This document shows, piece by piece, positions 25,804 through 35,339 of a stretch of DNA of 64,000 nt (positions within the stretch are counted from its first letter, which is position 1; every line of letters begins with the position of its first letter). The notes beneath the pieces are model-generated. The model was given only the letters and a program-made list of their open reading frames with translations, was not told the origin of the DNA and did not search any database. A program made the position numbers and the translations under genes. Origin of the DNA: Brachyspira hyodysenteriae ATCC 27164 (lineage in GTDB: Bacteria > Spirochaetota > Brachyspiria > Brachyspirales > Brachyspiraceae); contig NZ_CP015910.2 of NCBI RefSeq assembly GCF_001676785.2, forward strand, positions 806,001-870,000, written 5' to 3'.

Positions 25804-26337
25804 ATGAATAATAAATATAATGAAAATAAAAAATATGAAACTATAGTGCATTATATAATAAATAGCTGCGATGATATTAGAAAGCTTGGAAGTATTAAAT
25901 TAAACAAAATACTTTTTTATTCTGATTGTGATATGTTTATCAGAAAAAATAAAACTATCACTAATGATAAATATATAAAAAGACAATATGGACCTGTTCC
26001 TAAAAAAATATTGACAATATTGTCAAATCTAGAAAAAAAGAAAAAAATTTCTATAAGAAAGCCTTCTCAAAATAGATTATATGATACAACATTATATTTT
26101 AGTTTGACTGATGATATGGATTTGGATATTTTAACAGCAGAAGAGGTTTCTATATTAGAACATTATTTAAAAATTATATCAAATAACTATACAGCTAAAG
26201 AAATAAGTGAAATATCTCATGATAGAATATGGGAGTTAGCAGATTTAGGCGAAGAAATACCAATATATACTATACATGCTTCAGAAACTGAAGAAATAAA
26301 TGCAGATGATATAGAGGCTTTAAGTGCAGCATTATAA
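25804..26337 (+). CDS. Panacea-domain (DUF4065) protein, probable antitoxin
   Basis: A 177-residue protein whose first 90 residues show the Panacea/SocA-type domain: IKLNKILFYSDCDMFIRKNKTITNDKYIKRQYGPVPKKILTIL, containing the family's KLxKLLY-like block and the conserved GPVP. These domains neutralise many unrelated toxins in known toxin-antitoxin pairs. The C-terminal half is helical and acidic. The next gene begins 14 bp before this one's stop, typical of a coupled pair. A GGCGG ribosome site lies just upstream of the ATG. Antitoxin role is inferred from domain and context. Confidence 0.82.
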   Translation: MNNKYNENKKYETIVHYIINSCDDIRKLGSIKLNKILFYSDCDMFIRKNKTITNDKYIKRQYGPVPKKILTILSNLEKKKKISIRKPSQNRLYDTTLYFSLTDDMDLDILTAEEVSILEHYLKIISNNYTAKEISEISHDRIWELADLGEEIPIYTIHASETEEINADDIEALSAAL

Positions 26338-26641
26338 TATTGAAGTTAATCAAAAAGTATATGATTTTATAGAAAAATATAAACCTATATATTCTGATTT
26401 ATCTATTCTTTATGATGCGGCTTATTGGAGATTGCAAAGAGATGAAGAAGATTATTTCAATGATAAATTGCAATTGTATATATTAAAAGTAGGTTCAAAA
26501 AGCAGTCAAATATCATTATGTTTAGCTTTTGAGAAAGGTATTCAAAAATTAAGCAAAAATACATTTGAAGAAACAAAATTAATTGTTTCAGCTTCTATAA
26601 CAGATAAAAAAACAAATAAAATTATACAAATTAAAAAATAA
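26324..26641 (+). CDS. Unrecognised 105-residue partner of the Panacea protein, candidate toxin
   Basis: Starts at GTG 26324, inside the Panacea gene (14-bp overlap), with GAGG upstream at 26313. The product (MQHYNIEVNQKVYDFIEKYK...) is soluble and mixed alpha/beta, with an N-terminal helix pair and a central helix YDAAYWRLQRDEEDYFNDKLQ, then strands LYILKVGSKSSQISLCLAFEKG and a Lys-rich tail. No known toxin family was recognised. Tight overlap with a Panacea gene makes it the prime toxin candidate; it ends 3 bp before a convergent methyltransferase gene. Confidence 0.65.
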   Translation: MQHYNIEVNQKVYDFIEKYKPIYSDLSILYDAAYWRLQRDEEDYFNDKLQLYILKVGSKSSQISLCLAFEKGIQKLSKNTFEETKLIVSASITDKKTNKIIQIKK

Positions 26642-26644
26642 TAA

Positions 26645-27619
26645 TTATTGATTGACATTTTTTATTTTTTTCTGCATTGATATAGTGTTGCGCTCCCAAA
26701 ATACACTATCTGTATAGCCCTGTATTTCTTTATTGTTTTCAGCATTTTCGATTCTTTTTTCAGCCCAAGCACAATAGGTTTTATGCTGTTCTATCCCTGA
26801 ATAATTTCTACCTAATTTCTTAGCTACCACCGAAGTAGTACCGCTTCCCAAAAAAGGATCAAATATAAAATCATTGGCATTAGAGCTTGCTAATATCAAT
26901 TTCGCTATTAACTTTTCAGGCTTCTGAGTAGGGTGAGCAGTGTTTTCTGACATAGACCAATAAGGTACTGATATGTCATCCCAAAAATTAGAAGGGCATG
27001 TGTCTCTAAAATTTCCATCTTCCGTTTCTACCCAATCTTTAGGCTTTCCTTCTATTCTGTATGGAGCTATTACTTTTCTTCTTGTTTTAACATCATCTAC
27101 ATTGAATGTGTATTTATTGGATACGGTAGCAAACCATATATCTTCCATTCCATTCTTCCAATTATTTTTAGCCCCTCTGCCTTTCTCTCTCTGCCAAGTA
27201 ATTCTGTTTTGTATGTTAAAATATTTTTCTAAAACATTTCCTATTACAAGACTAGACTTCCAATCACAGCATACATATATAGAAGCCTCTTTTTTTAATA
27301 TTGGAATAATGCTTTCTACCCATAGATGAGTATATTTTTCATAGCTTAAATTATCTATGTCTTTGAATTTATACCCATGATAATTTTTTGATATATTATA
27401 AGGCGGATCAACTATCATTAAATCAGCTATATTTTTTTCTATTTTTTTTAATACATCAAAAGTATTGCCGTTTATAGTTTTATTTATAATATCTTCTTTT
27501 TTGTATTCTATTATATTTTCATTGTCTATAATACATTTGTCTAGATATGATTTACCTTCTTCTGTATTTATATCAAAATCAATAGTTTTATTTTTGACTG
27601 ATTTAACTTTAGTATTCAT
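26645..27619 (-). CDS. Site-specific DNA N6-adenine or N4-cytosine methyltransferase, beta class
   Basis: A 324-residue SAM-dependent DNA methyltransferase. The catalytic motif IV VDPPYNISKNYHGYKF (about residue 93-108) precedes motif I DPFLGSGTTSVVAKKLGRNYSGIE (about residue 255-278), the beta-class permutation. DPPY favours adenine-N6 methylation. The W-S-M-S-E-N-T-A-H-P-T-Q-K-P-E segment is characteristic of this group. No cognate endonuclease is next to it (the convergent gene is the Panacea partner), so it is an orphan or works with the Type IIG-like system nearby. ATG with GCGGA upstream. Confidence 0.93.
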   Translation of the reverse strand: MNTKVKSVKNKTIDFDINTEEGKSYLDKCIIDNENIIEYKKEDIINKTINGNTFDVLKKIEKNIADLMIVDPPYNISKNYHGYKFKDIDNLSYEKYTHLWVESIIPILKKEASIYVCCDWKSSLVIGNVLEKYFNIQNRITWQREKGRGAKNNWKNGMEDIWFATVSNKYTFNVDDVKTRRKVIAPYRIEGKPKDWVETEDGNFRDTCPSNFWDDISVPYWSMSENTAHPTQKPEKLIAKLILASSNANDFIFDPFLGSGTTSVVAKKLGRNYSGIEQHKTYCAWAEKRIENAENNKEIQGYTDSVFWERNTISMQKKIKNVNQ

Positions 27620-27641
27620 GTATTTTCCGCGATTATAAAAA

Positions 27642-29186
27642 TTATTCCCATTCTATAGTAGCAGGCGGTTTTGAAGATATATCATAAACAACGCGGTTAA
27701 TACCTTTAACTTCATTTATTATTCTGTTTGATATTATACCCAAAACATTATAATCAATTTTAGCCCAATCAGCAGTCATAGCATCAACACTTTCAACAGC
27801 TCTTATAGCACAAACCTGCTCATAAGTTCTTCCGTCGCCCATAACGCCAACACTTTTTACAGGAAGAAGTATAGCAAAAGACTGCCATAATTTTCTATAA
27901 AGTCCTGCTTTCTTTATCTCGCTTACAACTATATCATCAGCTTCTTGAAGTATTTTAACTCTCTCTTCTGTGATATCGCCTAATATTCTAACTGCCAAAC
28001 CAGGACCAGGGAAAGCCTGTCTGTATACAATATCTTCAGGTAATTTTAATTCTAAACCTATCTCTCTAACTTCATCTTTAAATAATTCTCTGAAAGGCTC
28101 TAAAAGTTCAAATTTCATGTCCTTTGGAAGTCCGCCAACATTATGATGGCTTTTTATAACAGCAGAGCTTCCTCTTAAAGATACACTCTCTATAACATCA
28201 GGATAAAGCGTACCTTGTGCTAAAAATCCAACATTCTCAATCTTTTTAGCCTCATCATTAAACACGCTTACAAATTCATGACCTATTATCTTTCTCTTTT
28301 GTTCAGGGTCTGTAACTCCAGCTAATTTATCTAAAAATCTCTTTGAAGCATCAACATAAATTAAATCAATATTGAAATTATCTCTAAATACTTCAACAAC
28401 TTTTTTATCTTCATCTTTTCTAAGAAGTCCATTATTAACGAATATACATTTTAATTGCTTTCCTATAGCTTTTTCTATTAATACAGCAGCTACAGAAGAA
28501 TCAACTCCTCCAGAAAGTCCTAATATTACATTTTTATCGCCTACAGTTTCTCTTATTCTTTTTATTTCATATTCTATAAAAGAGCCCATATTCCAATTTC
28601 TTTCGCATTTACAAATATTAAATAAGAAATTTTCTATGATTTTTATACCATTTTCAGTATGAACTACTTCAGGGTGAAACTGTATAGCATAAATATTTTT
28701 TTGTTTATTTTCTATAGCAGCGAGTTCAGTATTCGGAGTTTTTGCTATAAGTTCAAAACCTTCAGGTATAGATTTAATACTATCTCCATGACTCATCCAT
28801 ACTATATTGCTTTTACCAAATGATTTAAATATGCTTTCATGATTAGTAATTTCAATTTCAGCTTTTCCATATTCACGTTTTTCTGCACCTTCAACTTTTC
28901 CGCCCATAGAATAAACTATTATCTGCATACCATAACATATTCCTAGTATAGGCACTCCAAGTTCAAATAACTCTTTATCTACTTTTGGAGCATCTTCTTC
29001 ATATACGCTTGAAGGTCCTCCTGAAAGTATTATTGCCTTAGGATTAAAATTCTTTATAAAATCTATTGAAACATGAAATGGGTGAATTTCTGAATATACA
29101 TTTAATTCTCTTATTCTTCTTGTAATAAGCTGTGTAAATTGTGAGCCGAAATCTAGTATTAAAACCTTATCAATATTGTTTTGCAT
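27642..29186 (-). CDS. guaA: GMP synthase (glutamine-hydrolysing)
   Basis: Converts XMP to GMP with glutamine and ATP, the last step of GMP synthesis. The 514-residue length is standard. The N-terminal class I glutamine amidotransferase has GICYGMQ (catalytic Cys in GxCxG) and the FHPEV His; the ATP-pyrophosphatase domain has [15 protein letters not shown] (P-loop) and the C-terminal dimerisation segment ends [16 protein letters not shown] and [23 protein letters not shown] site precedes the ATG. No guaB is adjacent. Confidence 0.98.
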   Translation of the reverse strand: MQNNIDKVLILDFGSQFTQLITRRIRELNVYSEIHPFHVSIDFIKNFNPKAIILSGGPSSVYEEDAPKVDKELFELGVPILGICYGMQIIVYSMGGKVEGAEKREYGKAEIEITNHESIFKSFGKSNIVWMSHGDSIKSIPEGFELIAKTPNTELAAIENKQKNIYAIQFHPEVVHTENGIKIIENFLFNICKCERNWNMGSFIEYEIKRIRETVGDKNVILGLSGGVDSSVAAVLIEKAIGKQLKCIFVNNGLLRKDEDKKVVEVFRDNFNIDLIYVDASKRFLDKLAGVTDPEQKRKIIGHEFVSVFNDEAKKIENVGFLAQGTLYPDVIESVSLRGSSAVIKSHHNVGGLPKDMKFELLEPFRELFKDEVREIGLELKLPEDIVYRQAFPGPGLAVRILGDITEERVKILQEADDIVVSEIKKAGLYRKLWQSFAILLPVKSVGVMGDGRTYEQVCAIRAVESVDAMTADWAKIDYNVLGIISNRIINEVKGINRVVYDISSKPPATIEWE

Positions 29187-29668
29187 ATATTTCCTCTTTT
29201 ATAAAACTATGAATTTCATTATATTATATTAAAATAATAAAATTTCAATTAATAGTTATCATAATATTTTGATAATTACGCACGGTAAGCTGATTTTTAT
29301 ATAATGAGAATTGCTTTACTCATAACAATTATTATGTATAAAATATTAATCGTGCCTTAATTAGAGCACTAAATTTAAATAATACTAGGGTGGGTGTTCT
29401 TATTCATATTAAAGCAATAAAGATAAAGAAAATTATAAATTCAAAATTAAGTATTAAATATAAAAGGGCGGGGAGTGAGAATAAAATTTAAAATCTAATT
29501 ACATAATAGTTTATAATATTAGTTTAAAAATATTATGTTAAGTAAAATATATTGATTGTTTTTTATTACTTTTTGATTTATATTTTTTATAGTATGTTTG
29601 ATGTACTGTTATAATTAATTATATTTAAAAATAAAAACTATTAGCAGTTTATTTATAATAGAGGCAAT
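29187..29668. other. Divergent 482-bp guaA-murJ gap with palindromic motif and G-rich patches
   Basis: The gap holds the third GTTATCATAATAT motif at 29255-29278 (TTATCA-N8-TGATAA arms, near guaA), GCACGG (29281-29286) with a distant CGTGCC, and two G-rich patches, TAGGGTGGGTG near 29386 and AGGGCGGGGAGTG near 29464, set in AT-rich sequence. No purine riboswitch was recognised and no coding frame is convincing. murJ has GAGG just before its start. Confidence 0.5.
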
Positions 29669-31282
29669 ATGTCAGAGAATAAAACAGTAAGTAAAGAAAA
29701 GATAGCTAAATCATCATTAAAAATGTCATTGGTAACTACTGTAAGCAGAGTATTCGGACTTGTAAGAGATCAAATACAGGCGGCTTTGCTTGGTACTACA
29801 TTCATAGCAGATGCTTTTGCAATAGGATTTATACTTCCAAATTTATTGAGGCGATTATTTGCTGAAGGCAATATGGTTGCAAGCTTTATACCTGTATTTA
29901 CAGAGCTTGAAAAAGAAAAAGGTATTGAAGAATCAAAGAAATTTTTTAGGGCAGTTTTTACATTATTGGGATTAATACTTATAGTAGTTGTAGGCATCGG
30001 AATAATAATATCTCCTTTGCTTGTAAAAATACTTTATAAATCTGCACATAATAATATAGAAGCACTTAATTTGGCATCGGATCTATCAAGAATAATGTTT
30101 CCTTATCTTCTATTTATATCTTTGGCAGCTTTGATGCAGGGCGTACTTAATATAAGAGGCTATTATTCAATATCAGCTGCAAGTCCTATACTTTTAAATA
30201 CTGTAATTATATCTATGGCTTTGTTCTTTAAATTCTTTTTACCTAATTTTTTTAATAATATGGCTTATGTATTTGCATTTGCTGTGCTGCTTGGTGGATT
30301 CGTACAATTTGCCTATCAAATGCCTTTTGTACATAAACAAGGTTTTAGTTTCAAGCCTTATTTTCATTTTAAAGAACCCTATGTCATAAAGATGATAAAA
30401 TTATTTGCTCCTGGTATTTTCGGAGCTAGTATATATCAGATAAATTTGCTTGTTTCTACTGCATTTGCTGGAGCTATTGGAGAGGGCAGGGTTTCAGCTG
30501 TTACTTTTGCTACTAGAATACATGAATTTGTTTTGGGCGTTTTTGCTGTGAGTGTGGCAACTGTTATGCTTCCTACTTTAAGTAAATTAATAGCTGATAA
30601 TAAAAAAGATGAAGCTGTTGAAAATTTAGGATATTCTTTAAGGCTTGTTGCTTTAGTTACTATTCCTTCTACTTTCGGATTTGTGGTACTTGGCAGAGAA
30701 ATTGTAAGAATGATATTTGAATATGGAGCTTTTTCTTCAAAATCTACATATTTAGTATCGAGTGCTTTAAGATATTTATCCATATCCTTATTCTTTGTGG
30801 CAAGCTATAGAATACTTGTACAGTCATTTTATGCTATGAAAGATATGAAAACTCCTGTATATGTGGCATTTTTTACCTTTATTATTAATGCTGTTAGTAA
30901 TTATTTATGTGTTTATATATTTAAATTCGATATTATAGGAATATCTATATCAAGTGTTGTTGCAAATATTGTATCTTTTTGTATACTATATATATTGCTT
31001 ATAAAGAGAATGGCAGTGAAATCGATAATAAATAAAAAAATTGAGGTTGTAAAGACATTGGCTGCTAGTTTATTTATGGCTGCTTCTGTCTATGGAATGA
31101 AATATTATTTATTATACAGCAATGCCGATTCTAGGATAATTTTTATAATTAAAGTATTTATAGTGATATTATTAGGAGTTGTTGTTTATTCTATAATGAA
31201 CATTATATTAAGAAATGATGATTTTGTTTCCTTTATTAGTATGTTTAAAGGCAGATTATCAAGAAAGTTTCTGAAAAAATAA
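29669..31282 (+). CDS. murJ: Lipid II flippase MurJ
   Basis: A 537-residue polytopic inner-membrane protein of the MOP superfamily that moves lipid II across the membrane for peptidoglycan synthesis. Characteristic features are SSLKMSLVTTVSRVFGLVRDQ at the N-terminus, FAIGFILPNLLRRLFAEGNMVASFIPVF (the conserved Arg-Arg helix 2), LFAPGIFGASIYQINLLV and FYAMKDMKTP. About 14 transmembrane segments are visible. The start ATG has GAGG upstream. It is the first gene after the divergent gap and is followed by a motility gene with its own promoter. Confidence 0.97.
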   Translation: MSENKTVSKEKIAKSSLKMSLVTTVSRVFGLVRDQIQAALLGTTFIADAFAIGFILPNLLRRLFAEGNMVASFIPVFTELEKEKGIEESKKFFRAVFTLLGLILIVVVGIGIIISPLLVKILYKSAHNNIEALNLASDLSRIMFPYLLFISLAALMQGVLNIRGYYSISAASPILLNTVIISMALFFKFFLPNFFNNMAYVFAFAVLLGGFVQFAYQMPFVHKQGFSFKPYFHFKEPYVIKMIKLFAPGIFGASIYQINLLVSTAFAGAIGEGRVSAVTFATRIHEFVLGVFAVSVATVMLPTLSKLIADNKKDEAVENLGYSLRLVALVTIPSTFGFVVLGREIVRMIFEYGAFSSKSTYLVSSALRYLSISLFFVASYRILVQSFYAMKDMKTPVYVAFFTFIINAVSNYLCVYIFKFDIIGISISSVVANIVSFCILYILLIKRMAVKSIINKKIEVVKTLAASLFMAASVYGMKYYLLYSNADSRIIFIIKVFIVILLGVVVYSIMNIILRNDDFVSFISMFKGRLSRKFLKK

Positions 31283-31295
31283 TATATATCATTCT

Positions 31296-31322
31296 TAATA
31301 ATAAGAAAAAAGTATCCGATAA
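31296..31322 (+). promoter_or_regulatory. Candidate sigma-28 (FliA) promoter of the MCP gene
   Basis: TAAT-N15-TCCGATAA lies at 31296-31322, 40 bp upstream of the chemoreceptor gene, and fits the flagellar sigma-28 form TAAA-N15-GCCGATAA. The same pattern occurs before the FlgJ-type gene and a YjfB-like gene. Confidence 0.6.
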
Positions 31323-31362
31323 TTTAAGCAGTAATTTTTTTATTTAATATAAGGTTTTTTCT

Positions 31363-34257
31363 ATGAGTCTAAAAAATAAGGTACTTTTATTAGTTATTAT
31401 AGTTGTAATTTTAGCATTATCACCAACAATTTTTATAAATACTAGAACCAATAGAGAAGCATTATATAATTCTGCTATGAATATATCGCAGAACTATTTT
31501 TATGATGTATCTTCTACTTTTGATAATATATTTACTTCAACTACTGTAGGCACTGTTTCTTTATCGGATATAGCTACTGTATCTTATGATTTATATTCTA
31601 CAGGAAGTGTTACAGATGTTGCTACTAATTTAAGAAAAATAATATATAGATTCCATAAATCCCAATTAGGTTTGCATCATGTTATAGCAAATGGTATATA
31701 TTTTGAACCGGATATTATAGAAAATAACCCTTATATGAGAGGACTTTATTCTCTATACTTGTATGATATAGGAAATACAGGTAATATGCAGCCAAAAATA
31801 GAAAGTGCTAGTGATAATTATAATCAGGAAGAATTTTATTATTTGGCTCTTCCTGAAAATTGGAATAGAGAAGCTAAAAGACCTAGAACTGTTTATTATT
31901 CTTCTCCATATTTAAAAAACATTGATAAGCCTCAAAAAGTTATTTCTTTTTCTTCTCCTATATATTCAAGTATTAATGATAATCTTATAGGAGTATCTTT
32001 ATCAGATGTTTCTTTGGAAATAGTTCATGAAATGTTTACAAATATAGTAAAAACAGGACCTTTTAATACTGTTATATTTGATTCTAGAAATAAAAAAATA
32101 GTTTATCATGATAATCCTAACTATATATTAAGCGATTTGAAGGATATAGAATGGATTAATAATGCAATAGATAATACAACATTTTACACTAATACTAGAA
32201 TAAGAGAAAATTACCGTGTAGGCGATAATACATATACTTTATTTTTTAAGCAGTTTGATAATGGTTTTTATAATATATTTATGTATGTTCCTACTAGCTT
32301 CTTCTATAATGTATTGGTTACAACTAATAATACTATATTTATAATATTAATATTTGCAATTATAGTCATAATAGTAGTTTTGAATATCACTATACCGATA
32401 TCGTTAAAACCTTTAGATAAGATATCTCAGGAATTAGAATCAGGGGTATTTGATAATAATATATTTGTTAATGTGAGTAAGATTAATTCTAAAGACTCTC
32501 TAGGCGATTTAAGTACATGGATAAGAATATTCTTCGATATGGTTCAGCATGTATTTTCAAGCGTATCAAAAACTCTTAAAGTATCAAAAGAGCAAAGTAA
32601 TGCTTTAAAAGTTAAGATGGTTGATATATCAGAAGCTGCAGGATCTATGACTGAGTCTGTAAGTATGATAATAGATAATATATCATCTCAGCAAACAGAA
32701 TTTAAACACGTAGAAACAAGTAATTTGGAAATATATAAAATTATAGCTTCCAGCTTGGCTGAATTAATTTCTATTGATGATATGACTAATAATCTTCAAA
32801 GTAAAATTGATGATCAGTCTGTAAGTATAAATCAAATTAATTCATTAACTATGACTATGCAGAAAGATATGCAGGAAGTATCTCTTTCTGTAGGTAAGGC
32901 TAAAGAGGAATCAGAACATGTAGTATCTTTAGCAGAAGACAGTAAAGAAAAAATAGTAAAAACAGAAAATATTACAAAATCGCTTATAACTTCTATAAGA
33001 GGTATTACAGACTTCGTAAACTCTACTATAGATATATCTCAGCAGACAAATATGTTAGCGATGAATGCTGCTATTGAGGCGGCACATGCTGGCGAACAAG
33101 GTAAAGGATTCGCAGTTGTTGCTGAAGAAATTAGAAAATTAGCAACTACAACAAATTTGCAGTCTGAAAAAGCTTGGAAAATATTAAGAGATATAGAAAA
33201 AGAAATGAATCAGATTATGTCAAGTATGACAGAAAGAATAATAACTACAGAAGATATGTTAGTTAAGCTTCAGAATTTTGTTAATACTATGACTAAAGTT
33301 AAAAAAGTTGCAGATGAAAAATATGATTCTACAAAAGAAATAAGTGTTTCAATAGAAAGTTTATATAATGCAGTTAAAGAAATTAAAGAACAATATACTA
33401 ATTTACATGGCCGAATATCTGTAGCTAAAGATGATTTAGTTAATCTTTCAGATTTCTCTAAGAAAAATGATGAGGCTATGAAGCTTGTATCTGAAAATAG
33501 TGATGATATAGTTAGTAAAACACAGGATATGGGAAATCAAATAGGAAATGTATTTGGTCTTATCAAAGAAATAGAACAGCTTTCTAATGTGGCAAGCGAT
33601 TCTGTGGATATGTTAGAAAAAGAAATGTCTAATTATGTTATCAAAGATTTTGAGGATGTTATTAAAGAGAAAATCAAAATCATTAATGAAGGCGATAGAG
33701 CATACAGCAGACATGCATTTGTTCAAAGTATTTATAAATTTGTTGTTGCTACTTTTGGAAAAGAGAAATTCCAAGCACTTTTGGATCAAATGCCTGAAGA
33801 ATGCAAAAAAATATTTAGAGATGTTAAAAAGACTAAATTTAGAAAGAAATATCCTTTATCTACATCCTGCTTTATACCTATGACATCAATAATGGATGAG
33901 TTTTATGACGGAGCTAGAGAAGGAATTAGAGAAAAAGCTAGATATGACTTTAAAAAGTTTCATTTTACTACAAAATTATTTATAAAAGTTGCTAAGAAGA
34001 ATGCTTTAGCTGATGTATTCGTTAATTTCACTAAGAAAATGTTTAAAAATATACATGTAGAAGTTGTTAAAGCAGAAAAGAAACGTATTATTTATCATCT
34101 TCATTATTTCCCTAATTATGATTCTATGATAGAAACTTATTATGATGAGATGATAAAAAATATATTCAGATTCAAATATCCTAATGGATCTAAAGTAAAA
34201 ATGACTAAGTCAATAAGTAAAGGATATATTTATACCGAGTATATAGTAACTTGGTAA
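31363..34257 (+). CDS. Methyl-accepting chemotaxis protein with an unusual C-terminal domain
   Basis: A 964-residue chemoreceptor. A transmembrane helix at residues 5-23 is followed by a periplasmic Cache-like sensor domain (about 30-320) and a second helix (about 325-347). The cytoplasmic part has the receptor hairpin tip [20 protein letters not shown] followed by [18 protein letters not shown] (about 557-595), which binds CheA/CheW. After the signalling helices, residues about 775-964 form an extra globular domain ([56 protein letters not shown]) that resembles 4VR/TIGR02265-like folds but is not firmly recognised. A sigma-28-like promoter precedes it. Confidence 0.9.
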   Translation: MSLKNKVLLLVIIVVILALSPTIFINTRTNREALYNSAMNISQNYFYDVSSTFDNIFTSTTVGTVSLSDIATVSYDLYSTGSVTDVATNLRKIIYRFHKSQLGLHHVIANGIYFEPDIIENNPYMRGLYSLYLYDIGNTGNMQPKIESASDNYNQEEFYYLALPENWNREAKRPRTVYYSSPYLKNIDKPQKVISFSSPIYSSINDNLIGVSLSDVSLEIVHEMFTNIVKTGPFNTVIFDSRNKKIVYHDNPNYILSDLKDIEWINNAIDNTTFYTNTRIRENYRVGDNTYTLFFKQFDNGFYNIFMYVPTSFFYNVLVTTNNTIFIILIFAIIVIIVVLNITIPISLKPLDKISQELESGVFDNNIFVNVSKINSKDSLGDLSTWIRIFFDMVQHVFSSVSKTLKVSKEQSNALKVKMVDISEAAGSMTESVSMIIDNISSQQTEFKHVETSNLEIYKIIASSLAELISIDDMTNNLQSKIDDQSVSINQINSLTMTMQKDMQEVSLSVGKAKEESEHVVSLAEDSKEKIVKTENITKSLITSIRGITDFVNSTIDISQQTNMLAMNAAIEAAHAGEQGKGFAVVAEEIRKLATTTNLQSEKAWKILRDIEKEMNQIMSSMTERIITTEDMLVKLQNFVNTMTKVKKVADEKYDSTKEISVSIESLYNAVKEIKEQYTNLHGRISVAKDDLVNLSDFSKKNDEAMKLVSENSDDIVSKTQDMGNQIGNVFGLIKEIEQLSNVASDSVDMLEKEMSNYVIKDFEDVIKEKIKIINEGDRAYSRHAFVQSIYKFVVATFGKEKFQALLDQMPEECKKIFRDVKKTKFRKKYPLSTSCFIPMTSIMDEFYDGAREGIREKARYDFKKFHFTTKLFIKVAKKNALADVFVNFTKKMFKNIHVEVVKAEKKRIIYHLHYFPNYDSMIETYYDEMIKNIFRFKYPNGSKVKMTKSISKGYIYTEYIVTW

Positions 34258-34273
34258 TTAAATAATATATATA

Positions 34274-34304
34274 AAGCCTGAATCTTAATGGTTCAGGCTT
34301 TTTT
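34274..34304 (+). terminator. Rho-independent terminator after the MCP gene
   Basis: AAGCCTGAA (34274-34282) and TTCAGGCTT (34292-34300) form a 9-bp stem followed by TTTT. Confidence 0.88.
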
Positions 34305-34309
34305 ATTGC

Positions 34310-34336
34310 TAATATAATTTTGATCATTTCCGATAT
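34310..34336 (+). promoter_or_regulatory. Candidate sigma-28 (FliA) promoter of the FlgJ-type gene
   Basis: TAAT (34310-34313), exactly 15 bp, then TCCGATAT (34329-34336), about 34 bp upstream of the start, with GGAAA as ribosome site. Confidence 0.6.
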
Positions 34337-34369
34337 AATTAACGATATAATTTTATTATAGGAAATATT

Positions 34370-34753
34370 ATGAATATAACTGATAAATATAATTTAAGCA
34401 TGGGCAGTGCCAATTTGACTAAATTAGAAAATGCTAAAAAACAATATGGAAATGCTAAATTCTCTATAGATGAAACTACAACTGAAAATGTAAATAAAGC
34501 AATATCTAAATATGATAAGGATTTTGAAAAAAAACGTTTGAGACAAGTATCTGAAGATTTTGAAGCTTTGATGATTAATCAAATGCTTAAAGAAATGAGA
34601 AAAACTGTTAATAAGACTGGTTTGATAGATGGCGGTATGGCAGAGCAGATATTCGAAGATATGCTTTATGATGAATATGCAAAAGAATTCTCAAAAACAA
34701 AAACTTTCGGACTTGCTGATATCATATATAATCAAATGGAAAAATATGTATAA
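34370..34753 (+). CDS. flgJ: FlgJ-type flagellar rod-binding protein, no muramidase domain
   Basis: A 127-residue protein matching only the N-terminal rod-capping part of FlgJ: LRQVSEDFEALMINQMLKEMRKT followed by GMAEQIFEDMLYDEYAKEFSKTKTFGLADIIYNQM. The C-terminal muramidase of E. coli FlgJ is absent, as in other spirochaetes that use the short form. It acts in the periplasm on the assembling flagellar rod; spirochaete flagella are periplasmic. A sigma-28-like promoter precedes it, consistent with a flagellar role. Confidence 0.88.
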   Translation: MNITDKYNLSMGSANLTKLENAKKQYGNAKFSIDETTTENVNKAISKYDKDFEKKRLRQVSEDFEALMINQMLKEMRKTVNKTGLIDGGMAEQIFEDMLYDEYAKEFSKTKTFGLADIIYNQMEKYV

Positions 34754-34789
34754 TATAGTTTTAATTTATAAGCATAATAATTTAATATT

Positions 34790-35233
34790 ATGATAAAAAT
34801 TTTAAAACTTTTATTAATATCTTTTGCAGCATTTTTTATAATCTATGACAGCAATAAACATTTTGATAAATATCATATAGCAATAGATAGATTATGTATG
34901 ATAAGAAATGTTACCGGATTTCCATGTCCAGGATGCGGAATGACAAGAGCACATATAGAGGTTTTAAAGTTAAATTTTAAAAGAGCTTTTTATTATCATC
35001 CATTATTCATATTTCCAAGTATTATTTTCTTTATAATCATATTCAAAAAAAAATTCAAAATAGCAAATTATATTTATAATAATAATTATATTATAATGGC
35101 TATGTTATTGATATTTATAATAGTATATATTGTCAGATTTGTATTATTATTTCCAAATGAAGAACCTTTCACATATAATTATGATAGTGAATTTTACAAA
35201 ACATTCAAAATTATAAAATATATACTTAAATAG
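34790..35233 (+). CDS. DUF2752 family membrane protein
   Basis: A 147-residue inner-membrane protein. The signature FPCPGCGMTRAHIEVLKLNFKRAFYYHP (about residues 42-70) is the DUF2752 motif, with its CPxCG cysteine pair and conserved Thr-Arg. It has an N-terminal helix (LLLISFAAFFIIY) and two to three later helices. Function is unknown. It sits 36 bp after flgJ; co-transcription is possible. Confidence 0.85.
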   Translation: MIKILKLLLISFAAFFIIYDSNKHFDKYHIAIDRLCMIRNVTGFPCPGCGMTRAHIEVLKLNFKRAFYYHPLFIFPSIIFFIIIFKKKFKIANYIYNNNYIIMAMLLIFIIVYIVRFVLLFPNEEPFTYNYDSEFYKTFKIIKYILK

Positions 35234-35339
35234 CTATAATATGTAAATTTGTTTTACAATATTGATTTTTCAAATTTCTATTTTATTGGTTTAATTTTAT
35301 GCATTGTTTAACGATATAAGTGAGATAGGAATTTAAAAT

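Noticed and set aside
29187-29668. Purine riboswitch before guaA
   Set aside because: No three-way-junction signature with the conserved pyrimidine core was found in the guaA leader.
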